7,415 nucleotides of DNA from Alphaproteobacteria bacterium (GCA_021776015.1 JAJFGT010000276.1:1-7415), one strand, 5' to 3'. Shown: positions 1 through 6,681, counted from the first letter of the stretch. A program made the numbers and translations. Notes: generated by a model not told the origin, from the letters alone.

Positions 1-1
1 T

Positions 2-1552
2 AAAGAAAAAATTGGAGCCATTGAGCTTGATGTTGATCTCAACGGATCTTTAGAAAATCTAAAATTTTCAACAAAAATTCGTCATAAAGGTCTCACCCTT
101 ACGGCAAAGGGACTAGCCAAAGATCCTTTAGTTGCGCCGATCATAAGCACTTTAAATATTCGTATTCAACATGCTAATTTTGTGAATGCTGTCAAAATGG
201 TACAGCCTGACTTTTCTATGGGACGCGCATGGCAACGGCCTTTGGATCTAACATTAGACCTCTCCCAATCAGGAAAAATAATGACGGTTTCTTCAGCCGA
301 AGGAAAAATAGGTCCAATCCCTATTGATAGCGCTGCATTAACTCTCAATATGGGATCTAATGTTCCATCCCTATCAGGGAATATGAATCTAGGGTCTCTG
401 ATTCTTCCAAATACAAGCTCAAACCCATCTGTTTCATCCTCAAAAGGAAGCTTACATAATAAAGCCTCAAAGAAGAAACACACACAGAAAGAAAGATGGT
501 CGACAGATACTATTGATACACAATGGATGAATACCCTTGAAGCAAACCTCGATATCAAGGCCAAAAAGCTTGTTCAAAATAAATGGGTTTTTGACAATCC
601 TTCTATTGATTTAACACTCAAAGATGGTGTTTTAACAATTTCAGAACTTAATGCTCATATGTTTAATGGTAGGGCACATCTATCAGGCAAAGCGGTCTCT
701 GCAGAAAATGGAAAAGGATTTGCATCTGTCCAGCTCCAGACAGATACACAGAACTTAAATGCCAACTCTCTATTGAGTGCGATCATGGGAAAAAAATCAA
801 ATATGATGACAGGTGCCATAATAAAAGCGTCTGAAAATATTTCGACACAAGGGAGATCTATGGCAGATCTCATTAAAAACTTATCTGGTGAAGCTCATAT
901 TAAAGGTGAACGCATTGTCATTCATGGTGTCGATATCGCAGGATTTGCCACGGCATTGAATGATGATTTAAAACCAGGTGATACGCTTAAAGCTCTGACG
1001 AGCAGTGCTCTTTATAAAGGAAATACAGAATTTCAAACACTGGATGGACAATTTGATATTGCACAAGGAATCGTCAAACTTAATCCTGTTATTCTCGACG
1101 GAACAGCAGCAAAATTTGATGTGACGGGACATGTCAATCTGCCTCGATGGACCATTGATATAAAAAATAAAGTTACGCCTAAAACAACAGAAGGCGAAGA
1201 ACTGCCTCCTTTTGAAATGGCTTTTAAAGGCTCGTTGGATAACCCTGCTAAAACAGCAGGAGGTGGCATACTTGAAAACTATGTAGAACGGAAATTAAAA
1301 CGGAAAATTGGTAAACTCCTACAAGATAAAGGCATCACAGACGATATTAATCGTAAGCTTGGCATTGATCTCTTTGGAAAAGAAGAGCCAAAATCGCAAG
1401 ATACTCAACCATCTTCTCAAAATAATGAACCCGATCAAAAACAGGAAGCTCCGCCTGCGAAGAAAGAGCCTCTACAGCATCTCTTAGATAATCCTAATGA
1501 CCCAGAAAAAGCTCTTAAAGGTGCTCTAGGCGGTTTCTTAGAGGGGCTTTAA
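2..1552 (+). CDS. AsmA family protein, 3' part (5' end outside window)
   Basis: The reading frame is open from base 2 to the TAA at 1550-1552, giving 516 visible codons. The GTG at 182 is internal, because the frame upstream is uninterrupted and protein-like. AsmA proteins are large inner-membrane-anchored envelope proteins linked to outer-membrane assembly and lipid transport. The N-terminal anchor is outside the window. The visible part is typical of the family's C-terminal domain: alternating hydrophobic/polar beta-strand sequence. A conserved stretch at about 755-960 has the order small hydrophobic repeat, SGEAHIKGERIVIHGVDIAG, then a helix. This is followed by an LDGQFDIAQGIVKL block and a terminal GSLDNP motif near 1230. 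Two polar low-complexity linkers are present, near 410-530 (Ser/Lys rich) and 1375-1480 (Gln/Pro/Lys/Glu rich). The last residues (NDPEKALKGALGGFLEGL) form an amphipathic tail. The 3' end overlaps the convergent gene at 1515-2180 by 38 bp. The family call is firm; the exact subfamily (AsmA, YhjG-like, etc.) cannot be judged without the N-terminus. Confidence 0.85.
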   Translation, partial: KEKIGAIELDVDLNGSLENLKFSTKIRHKGLTLTAKGLAKDPLVAPIISTLNIRIQHANFVNAVKMVQPDFSMGRAWQRPLDLTLDLSQSGKIMTVSSAEGKIGPIPIDSAALTLNMGSNVPSLSGNMNLGSLILPNTSSNPSVSSSKGSLHNKASKKKHTQKERWSTDTIDTQWMNTLEANLDIKAKKLVQNKWVFDNPSIDLTLKDGVLTISELNAHMFNGRAHLSGKAVSAENGKGFASVQLQTDTQNLNANSLLSAIMGKKSNMMTGAIIKASENISTQGRSMADLIKNLSGEAHIKGERIVIHGVDIAGFATALNDDLKPGDTLKALTSSALYKGNTEFQTLDGQFDIAQGIVKLNPVILDGTAAKFDVTGHVNLPRWTIDIKNKVTPKTTEGEELPPFEMAFKGSLDNPAKTAGGGILENYVERKLKRKIGKLLQDKGITDDINRKLGIDLFGKEEPKSQDTQPSSQNNEPDQKQEAPPAKKEPLQHLLDNPNDPEKALKGALGGFLEGL

Positions 1553-2180
1553 CAGGTACAGGTAAAGATTCTTGAGGAAGTATAATTCTCCCTTCCCTAC
1601 TACCATTATCACTCTTAATATGAGATTTCGGATAGGAAATTTCGATGCACCCATTATCTTTAAAAGTTATAATAGGGACCTCCACTGAAAGATCACTTTG
1701 GAATTTCTCTGCTGTTTTGAAATCTTTAAAATTAACAAAAGGAAGATAAGAGAAACGAGCTATTTTCTTCTGTCCCCCTCCCATCAGAGAATTAAAATAT
1801 GAAAAAAGAGCCCTTCCATATTTTTTCAGAGATGGTTCTTCCATTTCTCTGCACAAATCAATCAATTCACTAATATTTCTTTGAAAAAGAGCTTTCTTTT
1901 CTTCCCTGCCATCATAAGATAGAACACCCATCTTTGATGGGGTTAATTCCCATTTTTCTCTCCAATCATTGATTTCCTGAAAGCGCCCACTTGCATCTCT
2001 CCAATTCAGGAATAAAAAATGCTTATCCCCTTCTCCTCTACGAGAAAGACTATAAAAATTGGCCCACGCCTCCATATCTATTTTGATTAAGGCACTCTCG
2101 ATCCTTTCTATAAATTTCTTGCGACTCTGAGTGGGATCAGCCTCGAGAAGATCATGGATTTTATCAATTTCATTTGCCAT
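1515..2180 (-). CDS. Hypothetical protein, second gene of a paralogous pair
   Basis: A 221-residue protein starting at the ATG at 2178-2180 and ending at the TAA at 1515-1517. I do not recognise the family. It is soluble-looking and charged, with no signal peptide or membrane segment. It is clearly related to the product of the gene just upstream (2194-2745). HFLFLNW at residues 54-60 matches HFLLLDW at the same residue numbers there, followed in both by an acidic-W motif (DW72-73 here). A C-terminal block at residues 148-173 (F..F.DF..A..F, then V.VPIIT) has 11 of 26 identical positions. Residues from about 185 on have no counterpart in the paralog and are basic and Pro-rich (ILPQESLPVPVKAPLRNRL). 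This extension is encoded partly opposite the end of the AsmA gene. The start is 13 nt after the stop of the upstream gene, so the two are probably co-transcribed. No strong Shine-Dalgarno is visible. The sequence supports a real gene; the function is unknown. Confidence 0.72.
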   Translation of the reverse strand: MANEIDKIHDLLEADPTQSRKKFIERIESALIKIDMEAWANFYSLSRRGEGDKHFLFLNWRDASGRFQEINDWREKWELTPSKMGVLSYDGREEKKALFQRNISELIDLCREMEEPSLKKYGRALFSYFNSLMGGGQKKIARFSYLPFVNFKDFKTAEKFQSDLSVEVPIITFKDNGCIEISYPKSHIKSDNGSREGRIILPQESLPVPVKAPLRNRLEHL

Positions 2181-2193
2181 TTTTTCAATAATA

Positions 2194-2745
2194 TTATTCT
2201 TCTGGTTTAAAAACTCTCATACTACTCCCTTGACCAAGCGTTATAATAGGAGCTTTCACTTCAAAATAATCTCTGAATCTTCGTGCTATTTCAAAATCTG
2301 TAAAACTACTAAAAGGTCGAGAAACTGGAGCCTCAATTTTTTTCTTAGGTTTAAAAAGAAACTTAATATAGGGAATTATATTTTGTTTAAACTCAACAAC
2401 AGCATCCTTATTAAGTACGAAAGGAGAATCCTTTACCTCTTGAGCTAATCTAAACTCTTCTTGGACTCTAGGACTACATGTAAAAGTAGGTGCATTAACA
2501 TCTAATGTTGTCAGCCCTTGCTGTGCCATCCATTCCTCTATTCCTGTATCATTAGCTGCATTAACCCAATCAAGCAGTAAAAAATGCTGAGGAGCTTTTG
2601 TTTTAGAGTATATGGTAGTAAAAGAGTCTGGCGCTGCTTTGTTTATCGTCTCTAAAACTAGACCAACTGTGCTTATAAAATCGTTAGTGCCTCTAAATCT
2701 TCCATTTAGAACCAAAGAATTTATTGCGTCAAATTTAGTTCCCAT
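2194..2745 (-). CDS. Hypothetical protein, first gene of a paralogous pair
   Basis: A 183-residue protein of unrecognised family. The frame could begin at a TTG at 2785-2787, but I chose the ATG at 2743-2745. It is preceded by a GGGG stretch 8 nt upstream that may act as ribosome binding site. With this start the HFLLLDW motif falls at residues 54-60, exactly as in the downstream paralog, and the N-termini (MGTKFDAINSLV versus MANEIDKIHDLL) line up without gaps. Other shared parts are an EW motif at residues 71-72 and the C-terminal block at residues 145-170 (F..F.DF..A..F...V.APIIT). A Lys-rich segment (KPKKKIEAP) precedes this block. There is no signal peptide or membrane helix. The DNA is among the most AT-rich in the window (one 60-base stretch at 2341-2400 has 13 G/C), unlike hslO or the LD-carboxypeptidase gene. 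The gap to the upstream lipoprotein gene is 103 nt, so an independent promoter is possible but none is convincing. Confidence 0.75.
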   Translation of the reverse strand: MGTKFDAINSLVLNGRFRGTNDFISTVGLVLETINKAAPDSFTTIYSKTKAPQHFLLLDWVNAANDTGIEEWMAQQGLTTLDVNAPTFTCSPRVQEEFRLAQEVKDSPFVLNKDAVVEFKQNIIPYIKFLFKPKKKIEAPVSRPFSSFTDFEIARRFRDYFEVKAPIITLGQGSSMRVFKPEE

Positions 2746-2848
2746 ATTTATAACCCCATTACTCTTTATTTGATATTTACTTGTCAACGAGCAGAGTTAC
2801 CATAACTTAATCTGGTGGGCAACTCATTTCTATAATGAAAATAAAGTG

Positions 2849-3424
2849 TCAATGTGAGGAGCAGTTGGTAGATAGAAATCCTAGAATGGCACGATCCATA
2901 TCCACGACATAGTCCTCTGTGAATCCCATAAGATGAAGATCTCTTTTATAAAGACTATAATGAGTTGGTATTTTTATCGTTTTAGAGACTCTGATCACTT
3001 CTTCCCTATTGGAGTGATTCTGATCACATCCGAGATTAATCTTAATCTCTGTTTGGAACTGATATTGATCATATGATTTCCATGGAGAGAGGATGTCGTT
3101 CTTCCCTCCCCGCTTAAGATAAGATTTCGTCACATTTACTATTAAGGGATCAAGGTTCAAATGGTTTGATGCATTCTCATGTGCTTGAAAACGTGAATTA
3201 AAATAAGACGACATTTGATCTCGAAATTTTCCTTCAACTTCATGAGATGATGGTGAGAGATGAGTGTCCTTTATATTCACAGTTTTGAAAGAGACAGGTG
3301 ATTGTGCATATTGATGAAAGGTCAAAGAAGGAAGAACCGTCCCTGTTGTTGAGAGACACCCTGTAAGGCAAACAAGAAGGCCTAAAGACAGCCCCCATAA
3401 AGACATGATTCTATAATAATTCAT
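2849..3424 (-). CDS. Putative lipoprotein downstream of hslO
   Basis: A 191-residue protein with an N-terminal lipoprotein signal: Arg5, a hydrophobic stretch at residues 8-20, and the lipobox LTGC with Cys23 as the expected lipidated residue. It should be exported by Sec, processed by signal peptidase II and anchored in the inner or outer membrane facing the periplasm. No Asp follows the Cys (CLSTT), which in proteobacteria favours outer-membrane sorting. The mature part is mixed alpha/beta with no domain I can name. Residues of note are a segment of basic and aromatic residues (SYLKRGGKNDILSPW, about 106-120) and a Cys pair far apart (134 and 188). The ATG used overlaps the end of hslO by 14 nt; a second ATG six codons later lies 4 nt after the hslO stop. 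I prefer the first because it supplies the positive charge of the signal peptide. The overlap implies co-transcription and translational coupling with hslO. The partner function is unknown. Confidence 0.8.
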   Translation of the reverse strand: MNYYRIMSLWGLSLGLLVCLTGCLSTTGTVLPSLTFHQYAQSPVSFKTVNIKDTHLSPSSHEVEGKFRDQMSSYFNSRFQAHENASNHLNLDPLIVNVTKSYLKRGGKNDILSPWKSYDQYQFQTEIKINLGCDQNHSNREEVIRVSKTIKIPTHYSLYKRDLHLMGFTEDYVVDMDRAILGFLSTNCSSH

Positions 3425-4367
3425 CAGGGGGAATTATAGCATACTCTTTCTTACAAAACTCACATGTCATGGATATTTTCCCATCTTTAATAATATAAGC
3501 AATATCATCCGCTGGCATCGTCGCCAAAACACTTATCAAGCGTTCTTCTGAACATCTACATTTTGCCTGTAAAACCTTTGAGTCGAGCGTTCGAATACCT
3601 TCCTCATGGAAAAGACGAAACAGTAATGTATCCTCATGGAGACGCACATCTAATAACTCAGAATCTTTACAGGTCTTTAGCAAAATAGAGGAACGCACCC
3701 AGTTTTCTTCACTTTTATCTTTGATTTCATTTTGAACGTCTTCATCTTTCAAAGGGGTCCTTTGAAGCATAATGCCTCCTGCACGCCACGCCTCATCCAC
3801 ATAATCTACGGCTAAGCGGATAACAGTTTCAATTTGCTCTGATTGTTCAAAGTAACGCTGAATACACTCTTCAAGAGTTTTCCCATCAAGCCCCACAATA
3901 CCTTGATAACGCTCTGTGTGGGCGCCTTGGTCGACAGTAAACGCCAAATAGCCGTCACCAAACATATCAGCCAAAGTAATGGGCTTGTCTTTTTTCTTTT
4001 GATTGTCTTTTATAAAGGCATCATAGCGTTCTTTACTGTAATTTGCGCAGGCTCGAATATGACCGTCCGAATTCACATCACACACGATCATACTCATCGG
4101 CGTATCTTTGGGGGCTTTCCCTTGAATTTGTAGAATAAAAACGCCTTCATATTTTAACATAGAGGATAAAAGAGATGATAAAGCGATTGTTTCTGCCATC
4201 AATTGAGCAATGGGCGAGGGTAAGTCATGAGGAATAATTACTTTATCTAAGACAGTATTCAAACGCAGGACACGCCCTCGTATCAATGACTCATCGAGTA
4301 TAAAATTTTGAATATTATCCTGATCAGGTAAAGGAAAATTCATAATCGTATCGTCAGATTGAGGCAT
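3411..4367 (-). CDS. hslO: Hsp33 redox-regulated molecular chaperone
   Basis: A 318-residue protein, close to the usual Hsp33 length of about 290-320. Hsp33 is a cytoplasmic holdase. It is inactive when reduced, and under oxidative plus heat stress it loses zinc, forms disulfides and binds unfolding proteins. The N-terminal domain shows the family signature: RGRVLRL at residues 30-36, the IPHDLPSPIAQLMAET stretch at 45-60, then an LLSSMLKYEGVFILQIQG core and DGHIRACANY around 101-110. The C-terminal redox switch is complete: Cys270-X-Cys272 and Cys302-X-X-Cys305 are the four zinc ligands. Typical Hsp33 spacing and the following KKEYAI are also present. I used the ATG at 4365-4367. A second ATG at codon 9 is possible and neither has a strong Shine-Dalgarno. 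The stop is TAG, and the last 14 bases overlap the downstream lipoprotein gene. No heat-shock sigma-factor motif was evident upstream. Confidence 0.97.
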   Translation of the reverse strand: MPQSDDTIMNFPLPDQDNIQNFILDESLIRGRVLRLNTVLDKVIIPHDLPSPIAQLMAETIALSSLLSSMLKYEGVFILQIQGKAPKDTPMSMIVCDVNSDGHIRACANYSKERYDAFIKDNQKKKDKPITLADMFGDGYLAFTVDQGAHTERYQGIVGLDGKTLEECIQRYFEQSEQIETVIRLAVDYVDEAWRAGGIMLQRTPLKDEDVQNEIKDKSEENWVRSSILLKTCKDSELLDVRLHEDTLLFRLFHEEGIRTLDSKVLQAKCRCSEERLISVLATMPADDIAYIIKDGKISMTCEFCKKEYAIIPPDELL

Positions 4368-4459
4368 GGCTTTACGTTTTCTGGAATGGGAGTATTAAAT
4401 AAACCGCCATTATATTCATATTTTTAATGAAAAGAAACCGCTTTTAAGATAGAAATCGC

Positions 4460-4488
4460 CTAATATTCCGTAAAAGAATATCTCTCAA
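4460..4488 (-). promoter_or_regulatory. Candidate promoter for hslO
   Basis: On the minus strand a -35-like TTGAGA (4483-4488) is followed after 17 nt by TATTAG (4460-4465). The spacer contains an inverted repeat, ATATTC/GAATAT with a 7-nt loop. A better -10 alone, TATAAT at 4409-4414, lies nearer the gene but lacks a good -35. Either could give hslO its own transcript separate from the lysozyme-like gene 148 nt upstream. The call rests only on consensus matching. Confidence 0.3.
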
Positions 4489-4515
4489 TATACAGCCTTC
4501 ACTTTATTAATGATT

Positions 4516-5529
4516 TTAGAGAGGCTGAAGAACTGGCGCTCCAAATCCCATAACTGGTTGTTGCTGTATGTTGTTTTGAGCAAGCTCCATATCCGATTTT
4601 GTTACACCAGCTTCTGCGAGATATTGTCTTCCCTCAACACTTGCAACATTTGTCGCTAAATTAGCCTGATATGCATTTTTACTTTGGACAAGAAGATTTC
4701 GAAGATCTTTCGCACTTCCATATGCCATATTTCCATTTACGTCACCGTCATATCGCCCCACACCGTTAGAACCTTTTAAAGACGCCCAAGTTCCAGCAAG
4801 CCTATCTTGAAAATCATCTAGAGTCATATCCCCCGATAGGAAATCTTCAAACCCTGCTCTATTCAGAAGAGAGTGACCAATTTTTTGTTGGAGGGGAATA
4901 TCCATGACAGCATCATTTCCAAGCCCTAGTTTTCGAACTTCCTCACGGAAAGTGTCTCCGACGATCTGGATTCCACCAAAGGCTGATGATCGAACATTTG
5001 TTTCACTTAAAAGTGCTGAACGCCATTGATTAACTTCTCCCACCTTTAATTCTGTAGGGCTTCGTCCGTCAAAATGCTTTGCAGAGTACTTTTCAAAATG
5101 AGGGCGTGCACCATGATAAACTCCATCATACGCATCTGCTGTTTTTAGATCAGGATTAGAGGATTGTTTACCAAATACCTCTACACGAGAAATGTAGTCT
5201 ACCAAGTTATTGGCTATGCCTACTACTGTAGGATCAGTTATAAGATTTGAAGAAGAAGAGGATGATGAAGCACTTCTTCCCTGTCTTGATGACCTTTTAC
5301 TTACTCTATCTGGAGAAGGAAAAGCGTTCTCACTAATACCGCCACCACCTAAAACATGAGAAATAAGTTCTATCAAATTTTCAAGCATTTCACCAATGGA
5401 AGACATAAAATGCTCTTGCCCTGAACTTTCTCCAAAAGCACCAGAAGCTTGTCCTCTAGGACCAAGAGCACCATCAAGAACGAGAGTGTTCATAGCATCT
5501 TCATTGGTTTTTTGTTCTTTTAGAGACAT
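4516..5529 (-). CDS. Lambda-lysozyme-like (GH104-like) protein with disordered poly-Ser N-terminus
   Basis: A 337-residue protein. Residues 1-100 look disordered: Gly/Ser rich, one amphipathic helix around 41-60, and a run of seven serines at 88-94. Residues 105-265 match the plan of phage lambda lysozyme and related muramidases (COG4678 type). A helix has Glu117 in YISRVE, where lambda has its catalytic Glu19. Next come YDGVYHG (134-140), an ELKVGEVNQWR helix, SSAFGGIQI (181-189), KLGLG, and LAGTWASLKG (244-253), like lambda IWASLPG. Such enzymes cut the glycan strand of peptidoglycan as lytic transglycosylases. Oddities: the usual SAAGRYQ motif is changed to SAFGGIQ, losing Arg and Tyr, and the usual QD before the LL helix is QQ, so activity is uncertain. 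There is no Sec signal or membrane helix, and no holin or phage structural gene nearby. A helical tail ends in a Gln/Pro-rich segment. It could be a remnant or domesticated endolysin, or a substrate of a dedicated secretion system; the second is speculation. Confidence 0.8.
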   Translation of the reverse strand: MSLKEQKTNEDAMNTLVLDGALGPRGQASGAFGESSGQEHFMSSIGEMLENLIELISHVLGGGGISENAFPSPDRVSKRSSRQGRSASSSSSSSNLITDPTVVGIANNLVDYISRVEVFGKQSSNPDLKTADAYDGVYHGARPHFEKYSAKHFDGRSPTELKVGEVNQWRSALLSETNVRSSAFGGIQIVGDTFREEVRKLGLGNDAVMDIPLQQKIGHSLLNRAGFEDFLSGDMTLDDFQDRLAGTWASLKGSNGVGRYDGDVNGNMAYGSAKDLRNLLVQSKNAYQANLATNVASVEGRQYLAEAGVTKSDMELAQNNIQQQPVMGFGAPVLQPL

Positions 5530-5532
5530 TTC

Positions 5533-5571
5533 TTATTTTATCCATAACACTGGGTTTTGTTTTGTATTCAT
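5533..5571 (-). other. 12-codon upstream ORF in frame with the lysozyme-like gene
   Basis: An ATG at 5569-5571 opens a 12-codon frame (MNTKQNPVLWIK) ending in TAA at 5533-5535. One codon (GAA) then separates it from the ATG of the lysozyme-like gene in the same frame. A purine-rich AAGAAG directly abuts the ATG, which is too close for a normal Shine-Dalgarno. It may be a short leader peptide, the remains of a longer N-terminus cut by a stop, or chance in AT-rich DNA. Confidence 0.25.
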
Positions 5572-5588
5572 CTTCTTAATATACAGAA

Positions 5589-5594
5589 ATTATA
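5589..5594 (-). promoter_or_regulatory. Candidate -10 element for the lysozyme-like gene
   Basis: A perfect TATAAT on the minus strand, 59 nt upstream of the lysozyme-like start. The sequence 17 nt further upstream (TTAAGT) is a poor -35, preceded by an A/T-rich tract including eight T residues. Transcription from here would give a leader of about 50 nt that includes the short upstream ORF. Consensus match only. Confidence 0.3.
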
Positions 5595-5671
5595 ATGTCT
5601 TTACAAAAAAAACTTAATTTTTGTTTTATATCAAGAGGATATACGAAAACATATACTCTTTCACAAAAGGA

Positions 5672-5714
5672 TTGAAGTAGGCTAAACTCAACCTGTATAA
5701 ATATAACATATAAT
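5672..5714 (+). promoter_or_regulatory. Candidate promoter(s) for the LD-carboxypeptidase gene
   Basis: TTGAAG (5672-5677) is followed after 18 nt by TATAAA (5696-5701). A second, perfect TATAAT lies at 5709-5714 with no good -35. Initiation from the latter would start near 5721 and leave a leader of only about 15 nt before the ATG at 5736. No Shine-Dalgarno is present in the AT-rich leader, so initiation may rely on a nearly leaderless mRNA. Confidence 0.4.
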
Positions 5715-5735
5715 AGAATACAAACATAAAAAACC

Positions 5736-6671
5736 ATGATTCTTCAAAAACCACGAGCCCTGAATAAGGGCGATACAATCGGTGTTGTAGCCACAGGACG
5801 ATGGCTTAACCCTGACCGTTTAGATCAAGCAACACATTTTTGGGAAACACGTGGCTATCGCGTTAAAATTCACCCTAATAACTATTCTCGTTATCATGAG
5901 TGGGGGGGAGACTTTGAGGAGCGAGCCACAGCCCTTGCGGATTATTTATGTGACCCCGAAATCACAGCTATCTTCAATGCAGGCGGAGGAAACAGAACCC
6001 TCCATCTTCTTGACTATATCAACTTTGAACGTCTTAAAAATACACCTCCAAAGATCATCATGGGGTTTAGCGACACAACCGCGCTTATTAATGCACTCCA
6101 CCATAAATGTCATTGGGTAACATTTCATGGCCCCAGCATTGCTGGATATAGCAAAGATACCGCTGAAATTCACTATAAAGAAGTAACTGAGATTCTCTCG
6201 GGAGATTCTGTTTCTCACAATTTTACACACGCTCAAACCCTTCGACAAGGCACGGGATCAGGCCCCCTAATTGGAGGAAACATGTGTATTTTCACATATC
6301 TTCTTGGCACGGAATTTATTTCAGACCTCAAAGGAAAAATACTCTTTCTTGAAGATGAGTCTGAAGAAATTCGTAATATTGATCGTATGCTTTTACACCT
6401 TAGACGTTTGGGGCATATGGAGAGCATTTCAGGGCTTATGATTGGTGGCTTTAGCATGATTGGTAACAATGGAAGCATATCCTTCCCCTATAGCCTAGAA
6501 GAACTTTTATTAGAGCATACAGAGGGGCTTAATATTCCTGTTATTATGAATGCTCCTTTTAGCCATAGTAAAGACATCATCCCTCTCCCTCTTGGAATAG
6601 AAGCAGCGCTAACAGCAGGCGCGGAAACAAGCACTCTTAAACTTTTGGAAAGCGCTGTTCAAAAAATATAA
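5736..6671 (+). CDS. ldcA: S66 family LD-carboxypeptidase (muramoyltetrapeptide carboxypeptidase)
   Basis: A 311-residue protein, normal length for peptidase family S66. LdcA removes the terminal D-Ala from murein tetrapeptides in the cytoplasm, making tripeptides for peptidoglycan recycling. Some relatives (MccF) instead cleave microcin C-type antibiotics. The family fold is seen in order: LNKGDTIGVVATG at residues 9-21, the AGGGNRTLHLLDYINFE segment from 82, and the nucleophile motif GFSDTTAL with Ser112. Next come FHGP at 130-133, GPLIGGNM at 176-183, and LFLEDESEEIRNIDRML with probable catalytic Glu206. His277, in PFSHSKDIIPLPLG, completes the Ser-Glu-His triad. No signal peptide is present, in keeping with a cytoplasmic enzyme. 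It is transcribed divergently from the lysozyme-like gene. fdxA follows after 59 nt. The family is certain. LdcA is the likelier role, but MccF-type specificity cannot be excluded from sequence alone, so the symbol is provisional. Confidence 0.93.
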   Translation: MILQKPRALNKGDTIGVVATGRWLNPDRLDQATHFWETRGYRVKIHPNNYSRYHEWGGDFEERATALADYLCDPEITAIFNAGGGNRTLHLLDYINFERLKNTPPKIIMGFSDTTALINALHHKCHWVTFHGPSIAGYSKDTAEIHYKEVTEILSGDSVSHNFTHAQTLRQGTGSGPLIGGNMCIFTYLLGTEFISDLKGKILFLEDESEEIRNIDRMLLHLRRLGHMESISGLMIGGFSMIGNNGSISFPYSLEELLLEHTEGLNIPVIMNAPFSHSKDIIPLPLGIEAALTAGAETSTLKLLESAVQKI

Positions 6672-6681
6672 TGGGTTTTAT

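Noticed and set aside
182..184. GTG at 182 as the start of the AsmA-family gene
   Set aside because: The frame is open back to base 2 with protein-like sequence and no ribosome binding site precedes the GTG; the family is much longer at the N-terminus.
1506..1549. Possible hairpin at the AsmA 3' end (AAAGCTCTT pairing with AGGGGCTTT, inner CTCTA/TAGAG) as a bidirectional terminator
   Set aside because: On the plus strand it needs G-U pairs and lacks a U run; on the minus strand the stem has mismatches. It also lies inside both coding regions.
2131..2448. Plus-strand open frame of 105 codons opposite the paralog pair
   Set aside because: Its composition is unlike a protein of this genome (Arg/Ser/Phe/Leu runs) and it lies antisense to two better-supported related genes.
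2746..2787. TTG start adding 14 residues to the 2194-2745 protein
   Set aside because: The internal ATG has an upstream GGGG and makes the protein line up residue for residue with its paralog, so the longer form is less likely.
2746..2852. TTGACA hexamers on the minus strand (2847-2852 and 2782-2787) as promoters for the paralog pair
   Set aside because: No acceptable -10 sequence lies 16-18 nt downstream of either (AAATGA and GAGTAA), so they are probably chance in AT-rich DNA.
5220..5290. Poly-Ser coding stretch as a nucleotide microsatellite or mobile-element scar
   Set aside because: The serine codons are mixed rather than a pure triplet repeat and the frame continues normally, so it is better seen as a low-complexity protein linker.
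5946..6478. Minus-strand open frames opposite the LD-carboxypeptidase gene
   Set aside because: They are antisense shadows of a gene with a complete catalytic triad and show no recognisable motif.
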